Assembly: GCF_014892515.1 (NCBI RefSeq)
Contig: NZ_JADBGR010000054.1
Coordinates: 1 to 64,000 of the forward strand
Source: Myceligenerans pegani
GTDB lineage: Bacteria; Actinomycetota; Actinomycetes; Actinomycetales; Cellulomonadaceae
DNA length: 64,000 nt
Direction: 5' to 3'
The notes beneath the pieces are model-generated. The model was not told the DNA's origin. It saw only the letters and a list, made by a program, of their open reading frames with translations, and made no database searches. A program made the position numbers and the translations under genes. Shown here in pieces: positions 1 to 7,327 of this stretch. The stretch's first letter is position 1, and every line of letters begins with the position of its first letter.

Positions 1-682
1 CGTGCGCCGGGTTACGGGGGGCGGGCGCCTGCGGCGTCGGCGTGGACCAGGTCGGGGGTGTGTAGGGCCGGGGTGTGTACGGCTCGCGCGGGAGGGTCGC
101 GGCCGCGGGAGCCACCGGCGCGACCGTCGGGGTGACCGGCGCGGGCGCCTGCGGCGTCGGCGCGGACCACGTCCGGGGCGTGTACGGCTCCGGCGCGGCG
201 TGGGCCGCCGGCCGCGGGGTGTACTGCGTGTGCGTCGGCGCCGCGGGCAGGGCCGGCGTCGCGGCGATGCGCAGCTCCTGGTGGATGCGGCCCGAGAGGC
301 TCGCGGCGATCGCGAAGCGGAGGGGCGCGAGGTTCTCCACCGCCATCGAACCGGTCACGGCGGGCGGGGGGACGAAGGCGAAGACCTCGTCGTCGGCGAG
401 GGTCATGCCGCGGCCCTCGGCCTGGTGCAGGGTCTCCTCCAGCAGGTACTCGGCCCGGCCGTCCGCCGACTCGAGCTCCGCGAACATCTCGTCCATGCTG
501 CGCCACTGCAGCTCGAGCGTGCCCTCGACCGTGTCCAGGAACCACCAGCCTTTCGGCGATTCCAGGAAGATGTCCCCGAAGCACGACGCGAACCTGGGCA
601 CCTGATCGGTGACGCCGAGCCAACCCCACGAGGCGAGAGCGAAGTCGTAGGCGACAGGGGCGAACTCTCGGATCAGGTGCAC
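1..682 (-). CDS. DUF1851 / Tdi1-like immunity-domain protein with Pro-rich tail (3' end outside window)
   Basis: The frame reads GTG-H-L-I-R-E and then FGDIFLESPKGWWFLDT, a segment resembling DUF1851 (the C-terminal domain of T6SS immunity protein Tdi1). About 130 N-terminal residues form the domain. The rest, from about residue 150, is Pro/Thr/Ala-rich and contains two near copies of a motif EPYTPRTWSAPTPQAPAP. The frame is still open at position 1, so the C-terminus is missing. The GTG start at 680-682 is the first start after an in-frame TGA. The overlapping plus-strand reading is a Ser/Arg-rich shadow. In actinobacteria without T6SS such domains occur as stand-alone proteins of unknown role, so an immunity function is only a family analogy. 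Confidence 0.6.
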   Translation of the reverse strand, partial: MHLIREFAPVAYDFALASWGWLGVTDQVPRFASCFGDIFLESPKGWWFLDTVEGTLELQWRSMDEMFAELESADGRAEYLLEETLHQAEGRGMTLADDEVFAFVPPPAVTGSMAVENLAPLRFAIAASLSGRIHQELRIAATPALPAAPTHTQYTPRPAAHAAPEPYTPRTWSAPTPQAPAPVTPTVAPVAPAAATLPREPYTPRPYTPPTWSTPTPQAPAPRNPAH

Positions 683-766
683 ACCTCGATGTTGCCATGA
701 TCACACTCTGAAAAAAAGGACTGCGACGGACATATCCCTTCTGTCCGCAACCGTTTTACGAGCGTG

Positions 767-2332
767 TTACACGCGGTTCGCCCGCATGGGCTGCACGACG
801 ACGCGCGGGGCCTCGCGGACCCACCAGTGGCCTGTCTCGGCGCGCTCGGCGGGGGTCGTGTACCGGTAGCGCCAGGCGACGGCGCGGACCCAGCGAGGGC
901 GGGCGCCGTCGAAGGGGTCCGTGCGGAGCAGGCGGAGCGTCGGCGGGTCCGCCTCGAGGAGCCGGCGCAGCAGCACGACGAACCAGTCCGCGGAGTGACC
1001 GAGGGGCAGGAACCACATCTGCCAGTCGAGCCGGAGATGGTACGGCGCCCACTGCGGCGGACGGCGCGCCGGGTCGCCGGGCTTGCCGCGGAACTCGTAT
1101 TCCTTCCACGCGGCAGGATCGGAGGGCGGGTCGCTCGCCGCGGGTTCGTCGGCCTCTCTCCACGCGGCAGGATCGGAGGGCGGCCCGCCACCGGGCGCGT
1201 CGGCGTCCGTCCCCTCGACGACGATCTCGATCCGCTGCTTCGTCATCGACCCGAACGCCCCGTAGGTGTTGACCAGCCGGAACGGCTCGAACGACGCGTT
1301 CATGCGCTGGTGCGGGGAGGCCAGGTTGAGCGCGGGCCGCACGGACAGGACGGCCAGCAGCAGGATCGCGGCACTGACCACGACCACGTAGGCCACGGGC
1401 GCGTCGGCCGCGGCGGCGGCGTGCTGCCCGGACGGCCCGGCGACGGCTGCCACGGGAAGCCCGGTCCAGCCCAGCAGCCACTCCCACGTGCCGTCCGAGA
1501 TCACGCCGAGCCCCAGGAGGATCGTGGCCCAGTTGAGCCACGCGAAGTTTCCGGTGACCACGAGCCAGCCCTGCGTCAGCACGACGGCGATGCCCGCCAC
1601 CGAGGCGAACGGCTGGGGCAGGAACAGGAGCCACGGCAGGCCGAGCTGCGTCACGTGGTTCCCCGCCACCTCGAACCGGTGCCACCAGCGCGGCAGGTGA
1701 TGGGCGTGCCAGGAGAACGGGCCGGGCATGGGCTGGGTCTCGTGGTGGTAGTCGAGCGCGGTCAGGTCGCGCCAGGCGGGGTCGCCGCGCCACTTGATGA
1801 GCCCGGCGCCGAGCTCGATGCGGAACAGCAGCCAGCGCACGGCCAGGATCGTGAGGAACGGCGTGGCGACGCCGTCGTCCGTGCCGAACGATCCCGGCGA
1901 GCCCAGGAAGGCGACCAGGAACCCCGCCTCGCACAGCAGCGTCTCCCAGCCGTACCCGTAGAACCGTCCTCCGGCGTGCACCACGGACAGGTACCCGAAC
2001 CACAGCGCGCCGAAGCAGAGCATCGGCACCCACCAGTCCCCGGCCTGCGGCAGCCCGACGACGGCCGCCGCGCCGAGCGCGATCCCGCACCACGCGACGA
2101 CCACGAGGAGCCGGTCGGAGTAGCGCACGCGGAACAGGCTCGGGCCGTCGCGCCAGGTCGTGGCCGCCAGACGGCGAGGCGCGGGGGTGAGGCCGTGCGC
2201 GCCGCACAGCGGGCGGAACTGGCGCAGCACCCCCCAGAACGCGACGACGTAGAGCGCGCCGAACCCGCGCTGGAGCACCTGCCGCGCCACGTCGTAGTCG
2301 CTGGTCGTCCACCAACTCAGCCAGTCGGGCAT
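767..2332 (-). CDS. Lipase maturation factor family membrane protein
   Basis: This 521-residue polytopic membrane protein has about eight hydrophobic segments in the first 370 residues. It ends with a soluble portion containing PYHLRLDWQMWF, the hallmark of the lipase maturation factor (LMF1/LMF2) family. In vertebrates LMF1 helps fold lipases in the ER; bacterial members are common in actinobacteria but their substrate is unknown. Oddity: just before the family motif KEYEFRGKPGDP there is an in-frame duplication that gives SDPAAW twice, 18 residues apart, encoded by two identical 25-bp DNA copies (1105-1129 and 1159-1183). The gene stands alone, followed at a distance by the DUF1851 gene on the same strand. 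Confidence 0.85.
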   Translation of the reverse strand: MPDWLSWWTTSDYDVARQVLQRGFGALYVVAFWGVLRQFRPLCGAHGLTPAPRRLAATTWRDGPSLFRVRYSDRLLVVVAWCGIALGAAAVVGLPQAGDWWVPMLCFGALWFGYLSVVHAGGRFYGYGWETLLCEAGFLVAFLGSPGSFGTDDGVATPFLTILAVRWLLFRIELGAGLIKWRGDPAWRDLTALDYHHETQPMPGPFSWHAHHLPRWWHRFEVAGNHVTQLGLPWLLFLPQPFASVAGIAVVLTQGWLVVTGNFAWLNWATILLGLGVISDGTWEWLLGWTGLPVAAVAGPSGQHAAAAADAPVAYVVVVSAAILLLAVLSVRPALNLASPHQRMNASFEPFRLVNTYGAFGSMTKQRIEIVVEGTDADAPGGGPPSDPAAWREADEPAASDPPSDPAAWKEYEFRGKPGDPARRPPQWAPYHLRLDWQMWFLPLGHSADWFVVLLRRLLEADPPTLRLLRTDPFDGARPRWVRAVAWRYRYTTPAERAETGHWWVREAPRVVVQPMRANRV

Positions 2333-2372
2333 CGGCGCTCCTCCGGGTCGGCAGGTCGGTGCGCAGGGCGGG

Positions 2373-3326
2373 TCAGGACGCGGCGGCGAGCAGATCCTCG
2401 TCGGCGAAGCTCCGCCCTACCGCGGCCAGCCGGGCGATGAGCTCGCGCGCGGGGGGCGTGGGCGCTCCGATGGTGAGGGCCATGATCCGCCGGATGGCGC
2501 CCGGCAGGGGAGCGGTCACCACGCCCGGGTCGCGGTGCGCCCGCAGCGTGAGGGCCGGGACGGTGCTCACCCCGGCCCCGGACGCGACGAGCGCCTGGAT
2601 GGCGACGTAGTCGTCCGTCTCGAACGCGATCCGGGGCGCGAACCCGGCCTGGGCGCAGCGGGCCAGCAGGTCGGCGCGACATCGTTCGCACCCCGCGATC
2701 CAGTCGGCGTCGGCCAGGGTCGCGAGGGAGGGCGGGTCGGACACGCCGCCGGTGGCGTCCGCGGGCGCGTCGGCGACCGAGCGCACGAGGTGCACGGGTT
2801 CGTCGAAGACGTCGGTCACCTCGAAGCGGGACAGGTCCTCGATGCTGCGGGTGTGCGCGACGTCGGTGTGCTCGAAGACGAGCGCGACGTCGACCTTCCC
2901 GGCGCGCAGCGCGTCGACGGCCTCGGGCGGCTCGGCCTCGAGCAGGCCGACGGCCAGGCCGGGGAGGTCGTCGCGGAGGTTCGCGACGGCGGCGGGGACG
3001 ATCGTGGCGAGCGCGGAGGGGAAGGCGGCGAGACGGGCCCGCCCGGCGCGCATCTCGGCGAGGGCCTCGAGCTCACGGGCGGCGCCGTCGACACGGGCCA
3101 GGATCTCCTCGGCGCGGTCCGCCAGGAGACGGCCGGCCTCGGTGAGGCGGACGCCGCGGCCGGCGCGCTGCAGCAGCGGGATCCCGGCCTCGGACTCCAG
3201 ACGGGACAGGTGGTGGCTGACCGACGGCTGCGCGTAGCCGAGCACGCGGGCCGCCGATGTCACGGAGCCGGTGCGGGCGACGGCCGCGAGGACACGCAGC
3301 CGGGTCAGGTCGAGGTCTGCGGGCAT
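2373..3326 (-). CDS. LysR-family transcriptional regulator
   Basis: The 317-residue protein has an N-terminal winged helix-turn-helix at about residues 5-64 (TRLRVLAAVARTGSVTSAARV then QPSVSHHLSRLE). A substrate-binding domain of type 2 periplasmic-protein fold follows from about residue 90. The length is standard for the family. It is divergent from the PLP-dependent lyase that starts 97 bp away at 3423, the classical arrangement for a LysR regulator and its target, so control of that enzyme is likely. The start is supported by a TAGGCT hexamer 6 nt upstream of the ATG. The inducer cannot be read from sequence. Confidence 0.88.
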   Translation of the reverse strand: MPADLDLTRLRVLAAVARTGSVTSAARVLGYAQPSVSHHLSRLESEAGIPLLQRAGRGVRLTEAGRLLADRAEEILARVDGAARELEALAEMRAGRARLAAFPSALATIVPAAVANLRDDLPGLAVGLLEAEPPEAVDALRAGKVDVALVFEHTDVAHTRSIEDLSRFEVTDVFDEPVHLVRSVADAPADATGGVSDPPSLATLADADWIAGCERCRADLLARCAQAGFAPRIAFETDDYVAIQALVASGAGVSTVPALTLRAHRDPGVVTAPLPGAIRRIMALTIGAPTPPARELIARLAAVGRSFADEDLLAAAS

Positions 3327-3332
3327 GGGACC

Positions 3333-3338
3333 AGCCTA
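3333..3338 (-). promoter_or_regulatory. Leaderless -10 for the LysR gene
   Basis: TAGGCT (minus strand) is followed by 6 nt and the ATG at 3326, so transcription would begin at or next to the start codon. Confidence 0.5.
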
Positions 3339-3422
3339 CGCCCCTTGCATCGGTGATGACTATATGTTCCGACGAAACCTCGTATTGGACCTATGGGTTG
3401 GTGCCGGGGGAGAGTGTGGGGC

Positions 3423-4448
3423 ATGACCGCCGCACCCACCGCCGTGACAGCCACCGCCGCCCAGGCCGCGCCCGGGATGCGCGACGTGCTCTCCGCCCGC
3501 GCGCGGATCGAGCACCTCGTCGTGCGCACCCCGGCCACCTCCTACCCCGAGCTCGACGCCGCCACCGGCGCGCACGTCGTCGTCAAGCACGAGAACCTGC
3601 AGCACACGGGTTCGTTCAAGGTACGCGGCGCCCTCAACCTCCTGCTGTCGATGACGCCGGGGGAGCGCGAGCGCGGCGTGGTCGCCTACTCCACCGGGAA
3701 CCATGCCCAGGCGCAGGCGTACGCCGCACGGCACACCGGCGCGCCGGCCACGATCGTCATGCCGGCCGGCCCGACGCCGCCGAACCCGCTCAAGGTACGC
3801 GCTGTGCGGGCGCTCGGCGCGCGCCTCGAGCTCGCCGGCCGGTCGCTCACCGAGGCCGCCGGCCACGCCGCGCACCTCGCCGCCCGAGACGGAGCCCGGC
3901 TCGTGTCGGCCGCCAACGAGCCGGCCCTCGTCGCCGGCGTCGCCACCGGCTACCTCGAGCTGTTGCAGCAGACACCGGACCTCGACGCGCTCGTCGTCCC
4001 CGTCGGCGGCGGCTCGGGCGCGGCCGCCGCGTGCCTCGTCGCCGCGGCGATCGCGCCGCACCTCGAGGTGATCGGCGTGCAGTCCGACGCCGCGCCCGCC
4101 GCACACGACTCCTGGCGGTGCGGCGAGCTCGTCGAGCGGCCCGCCGCGACCCGCGCCGAAGGGCTCGCGACCGGGGCGGGCTTCAGCCTCACCCAGTCGG
4201 TCCTGCGCGAGCACCTCGCCGACTTCCTGCTCGTGTCGGACGACGAGATCTCCGCCGCCCAGTACTCCTACCTCACCGCGGCCCGCACCGTCGCCGAGGG
4301 GGCGGGCGCGGCCGCGCTGGCCGCCGTCGTCCGGTACCCCGAACGCTTCGCGGGACGGCGCGTCGGGGTCGTCTGCAGCGGCGGCAACGCGTCCGGCGCC
4401 GAACTCCGCCGGGCCCTCGGGGAACCCGCGGCGACACCGCTCGCCTGA
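3423..4448 (+). CDS. Threonine/serine dehydratase-like PLP-dependent enzyme
   Basis: This is a fold-type II PLP enzyme of 341 residues. The Schiff-base lysine sits in GSFKVRGA (about K66), the asparagine motif in STGNHAQ, and the phosphate-binding glycine loop in GGGSG (about residue 193). There is no C-terminal ACT regulatory domain, so it resembles catabolic threonine/serine dehydratases, serine racemase or EutB-type hydroxyectoine-utilisation enzymes rather than biosynthetic IlvA. The chosen ATG at 3423 has a GGGGGAGAG ribosome site about 8 nt upstream; an ATG at 3393 would add ten unlikely residues. It is probably controlled by the divergent LysR regulator. The substrate is undecided. Confidence 0.82.
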   Translation: MTAAPTAVTATAAQAAPGMRDVLSARARIEHLVVRTPATSYPELDAATGAHVVVKHENLQHTGSFKVRGALNLLLSMTPGERERGVVAYSTGNHAQAQAYAARHTGAPATIVMPAGPTPPNPLKVRAVRALGARLELAGRSLTEAAGHAAHLAARDGARLVSAANEPALVAGVATGYLELLQQTPDLDALVVPVGGGSGAAAACLVAAAIAPHLEVIGVQSDAAPAAHDSWRCGELVERPAATRAEGLATGAGFSLTQSVLREHLADFLLVSDDEISAAQYSYLTAARTVAEGAGAAALAAVVRYPERFAGRRVGVVCSGGNASGAELRRALGEPAATPLA

Positions 4449-4470
4449 GACGAACGGCTCACCCGGGGAG

Positions 4471-4476
4471 TAGCGT
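4471..4476 (+). promoter_or_regulatory. Leaderless -10 for the YciO-like gene
   Basis: TAGCGT is followed by 6 nt and the ATG at 4483. It lies 23 bp after the stop of the preceding gene. Confidence 0.5.
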
Positions 4477-4482
4477 CGCCCC

Positions 4483-5106
4483 ATGGCCAGCTACCTCGAG
4501 GTCCACCCGAGAGACCCGCAGCCGCGCAACATCGCCCGGACCGTCGCCACGCTCCGCGACGCCGGCCTCGTGGCCTACCCGACCGACTCCGGCTACGCCC
4601 TCGGGGCGGGTATCGGCAACCACGACGCCGTCGGGCGGATCCGGGAGATCCGCCGCCTCGACGCCCACCACCACTTCACGCTGGTGTGCGCCGACTTCGC
4701 CCAGATGGGCCGGCTCGTCAAGCTCGACAACAGCGCGTTCCGCGCGATCAAGGCCGCCACGCCCGGCCCCTACACCTTCATCCTGCCCGCCACCGCCGAG
4801 GTGCCGCGCCGCCTCGCCCACCCGAGGAAGAAGACGGTCGGCGTGCGCATCCCCGACCATCGCGTCGTCGCCGCCCTGCTGCGCGAGCTCGGCGAGCCGC
4901 TGCTGTCCTCGACCCTCATCCTGCCCGGCGAGACCGAGCCGATGGTGGACGGGTACGCGGTGAAGGAGACCCTCGACAGGGTCGTGGACGTGGTCCTGGA
5001 CGACGGCGAGACCGGGGCCGCCGAACCCACGACGGTGGTCGACTGGTCGGGCGGCTACCCCGAGATCGTCCGCGAGGGCGCCGGGGATCCCGGACGGTTC
5101 GCGTGA
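4483..5106 (+). CDS. YciO/YrdC/Sua5-family protein (threonylcarbamoyl-AMP synthase-like)
   Basis: The 207-residue single-domain YrdC-fold protein carries the family signatures AYPTDSGYALG, KAATPGPYTFIL and KKTVGVRIPDH. YrdC/Sua5 makes threonylcarbamoyl-AMP from threonine, bicarbonate and ATP for tRNA t6A37. The length and the Tyr/Asp-rich start match YciO, a paralogue whose contribution to t6A is weaker in E. coli. It sits between the dehydratase and UDP-glucose pyrophosphorylase genes and has its own leaderless-type promoter, so it is probably transcribed alone. Another TsaC-like gene for bulk t6A may exist elsewhere in the genome. Confidence 0.85.
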   Translation: MASYLEVHPRDPQPRNIARTVATLRDAGLVAYPTDSGYALGAGIGNHDAVGRIREIRRLDAHHHFTLVCADFAQMGRLVKLDNSAFRAIKAATPGPYTFILPATAEVPRRLAHPRKKTVGVRIPDHRVVAALLRELGEPLLSSTLILPGETEPMVDGYAVKETLDRVVDVVLDDGETGAAEPTTVVDWSGGYPEIVREGAGDPGRFA

Positions 5107-5123
5107 CCCGGCCGCCCGTCGCA

Positions 5124-5129
5124 TAACCT
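5124..5129 (+). promoter_or_regulatory. Leaderless -10 for UDP-glucose pyrophosphorylase
   Basis: TAACCT is followed by 6 nt and the ATG at 5136. Confidence 0.5.
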
Positions 5130-5135
5130 GGCGCC

Positions 5136-6581
5136 ATGAGCGACGCGACCGCACAGCCGCACGGCCTCCAGCAGGCACGGGACAAGATGACGGAGGCGGG
5201 CGTGGCGCCCGCGGCCATCGAGACGTTCACGAGGTTCTACGGGATCCTGACCTCCGGCGAGACCGGCCTCATCCGCGAGGACGACGTCGAACCCCTCACC
5301 GGCATCCCGCGCCACGCCGACCTCGACATCGACCCCGGCGCGGCCGCCGAGGCCCTCGGCCGGACGGCCGTCTGCAAGCTCAACGGCGGCCTCGGCACCT
5401 CCATGGGCATGGACCGCGCCAAGAGCCTCCTGCCGGTCCGGGTCGCGGCGGACGGCACGGTCCTGAGCTTCCTCGACATCATCGCCGGGCAGATCCGGGC
5501 CGCGCGCCGGGCGACCGGCGCGCGCCTCCCGCTCATCCTCATGGACTCGTTCCGGACCAGCGACGACACACTCGCGGCACTCGGCAGGTACCCCGACCTC
5601 GCCGTCGACGGCCTGCCGCTGGACTTCCTCCAGAACCGCGAGCCCAAGCTGCTCGCCGACACCCTCGAGCCCGTCCGCTGGGACGCGGACCCGACGCTCG
5701 AATGGTGCCCGCCCGGTCACGGCGACCTCTACGCCGCCCTGCACGCCAACGGCATCGTCACCCGGCTGCTCGACGCCGGTTTCCGGTATCTGTCCGTCTC
5801 CAACTCCGACAACCTGGGGGCCGCACCCGACGCCGACATCGCGGGCTGGTTCGCCGCCTCCGGCGCACCCTACGCCGCGGAGATGTGCGCCAAGACGCCC
5901 GCCGACGTCAAGGGCGGGCAGCTCGTGCGCCGCCGGTCCGACGGCCGCATCGTCCAGCGCGAGACCGCCCAGACCCACCCCGACGACATGGCCTTCGCGC
6001 TGGACGCCGGGCGCCACCCGTACTTCCACACCAACAACCTCTGGTTCGACCTCGAGGCGCTCGGCGCGGAGCTGGACCGCACCGGCGGCGTGCTGGAGCT
6101 CCCCCTCATCCGCAACGAGAAGACGGTCGACCCGTCGGACGCCTCCTCGCCCGCGGTGGTACAGATCGAGTCCGCGATGGGCGCGGCCGTCCGCGTCTTC
6201 GAGGGCGCGACGGCGATCGAGGTTCCCCGCAGCCGCTTCCTCCCGGTCAAGACGACGAACGACCTGCTGCTGCTCCGCTCCGACGTGTACACCCTGGGCG
6301 AGGACTTCCGGCTGAACGCGACGTTCGACGCCGCGGCCGGCGAGTCCGCGCCCCTCGTCGACCTGGACAAGCGCTACTACAAGCTCATCGACGACTTCAC
6401 GGCCCGGTTCGAGGCCGGCGCGCCGTCGCTGGCGGACGCGGAGTCGCTCACGGTCGCCGGCGACTGGACGTTCGGCTCCGACGTGACCGCGGTCGGGAAG
6501 GCGGCGCTGGCCGAACCGTCCGGCGGGGCGGCGGGCCGGGTGCCCGACGGCGCCACCGTGGGGCCCGACGGCATCGAGTGA
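5136..6581 (+). CDS. UTP-glucose-1-phosphate uridylyltransferase (eukaryote-type UDPGP family)
   Basis: The 481-residue enzyme converts UTP and glucose-1-phosphate to UDP-glucose and pyrophosphate. The nucleotide-binding loop CKLNGGLGTSMG followed by KSLLPV, and the sugar-binding SNSDNLGA and HTNNLWFDL segments, belong to the UDPGP type 1 family (yeast/plant Ugp), not to bacterial GalU. This non-GalU type is known in bifidobacteria and several Micrococcales. A strong terminator hairpin follows the stop. UDP-glucose would feed the epimerase encoded at 45.1 kb and cell-envelope glycosylation. Confidence 0.9.
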   Translation: MSDATAQPHGLQQARDKMTEAGVAPAAIETFTRFYGILTSGETGLIREDDVEPLTGIPRHADLDIDPGAAAEALGRTAVCKLNGGLGTSMGMDRAKSLLPVRVAADGTVLSFLDIIAGQIRAARRATGARLPLILMDSFRTSDDTLAALGRYPDLAVDGLPLDFLQNREPKLLADTLEPVRWDADPTLEWCPPGHGDLYAALHANGIVTRLLDAGFRYLSVSNSDNLGAAPDADIAGWFAASGAPYAAEMCAKTPADVKGGQLVRRRSDGRIVQRETAQTHPDDMAFALDAGRHPYFHTNNLWFDLEALGAELDRTGGVLELPLIRNEKTVDPSDASSPAVVQIESAMGAAVRVFEGATAIEVPRSRFLPVKTTNDLLLLRSDVYTLGEDFRLNATFDAAAGESAPLVDLDKRYYKLIDDFTARFEAGAPSLADAESLTVAGDWTFGSDVTAVGKAALAEPSGGAAGRVPDGATVGPDGIE

Positions 6582-6600
6582 CCGGGCCGGACGCCCCGCG

Positions 6601-6633
6601 GACAGCGGTCCCGCACATTGCGGGACCGCTGTC
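6601..6633 (+). terminator. Rho-independent-type hairpin after UDP-glucose pyrophosphorylase
   Basis: A perfect 14-bp stem (6601-6614 with 6620-6633) closes a 5-nt loop ACATT, 20 bp after the stop codon. It has no long T-run, as is usual in high-GC actinobacteria. Confidence 0.7.
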
Positions 6634-6643
6634 GGTCTCCTGG

Positions 6644-6649
6644 TATACG
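6644..6649 (+). promoter_or_regulatory. Putative -10 element of the lemA operon
   Basis: TATACG is the only A/T-rich hexamer between the terminator and lemA. It would give a leader of about 40 nt before the ATG at 6697, which has a GAGAAG ribosome-site-like sequence. Confidence 0.4.
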
Positions 6650-6696
6650 TTGGCCGCGAGCCCGAAACGTGCCGGAGACGAGTGAGAAGAGCGGTC

Positions 6697-7320
6697 ATGG
6701 ACATCGGAACAATCATCGTGCTGGCGATCGTCATCGTCGTCGTCATCGTGCTGGCGTTGTGGGTGGCCGGGATCTACAACGGCCTCGTCCGGGCCCGCAA
6801 CGCCTACAAGAACGCCTGGGCCCAGGTCGACGTCCAGGTCAAGCGACGCCACGACCTCATCCCCAACATCGTCCAGCTCGCCAAGGGCTCGCTCGTCCAC
6901 GAGCGCTCCACGCTCGAGGCCGTCATCCAGGCGCGGTCCCAGGCGGTGAACGCCCAGTCCGCCGCCTCCGCCGCCCCCGGCGATCCCGCCGCCATGCAGG
7001 CGCTCGCCGAGGGCGAGAACATGCTGACCCAGGCCATGGGCCGGTTCATCGCCCTCACCGAGAGCTACCCCGATCTCAAGGCCAACCAGGCGCTGCTGCA
7101 GGCGATGGAGGACCTCCGCTCCACCGAGAACAAGGTGGCGTTCGCCCGCCAGGCCTACAACGACGGCGTGATGTTCTACAACAACAAGCGCGAGGTGTTC
7201 CCCGCAAGCCTCCTCGCCGGCCCGTTCGGCTTCGCGGAGGCGGCCCTCTTCGAGATCGAGGACCCGGCACAGCGCGAGGCCCCGCAGGTGGACCTCGACC
7301 TGCCCGACTACCCCGCCTGA
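6697..7320 (+). CDS. lemA: LemA family membrane protein
   Basis: The 207-residue protein begins with one N-terminal transmembrane helix (about residues 4-26, an Ile/Val run). The LemA core follows, with AWAQVDVQVKRRHDLIPN and a long helical bundle ending near GPFGFAEAALFEIED. Bacterial LemA proteins have an N-out topology with the helical bundle outside; their function is unclear. The ATG at 6697 is preferred over 6682 because the hydrophobic helix then begins at the N-terminus and a GAGAAG lies upstream. The gene is 7 bp upstream of an M48 protease, a recurrent LemA-protease pairing. Confidence 0.87.
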   Translation: MDIGTIIVLAIVIVVVIVLALWVAGIYNGLVRARNAYKNAWAQVDVQVKRRHDLIPNIVQLAKGSLVHERSTLEAVIQARSQAVNAQSAASAAPGDPAAMQALAEGENMLTQAMGRFIALTESYPDLKANQALLQAMEDLRSTENKVAFARQAYNDGVMFYNNKREVFPASLLAGPFGFAEAALFEIEDPAQREAPQVDLDLPDYPA

Positions 7321-7327
7321 GCACCGC

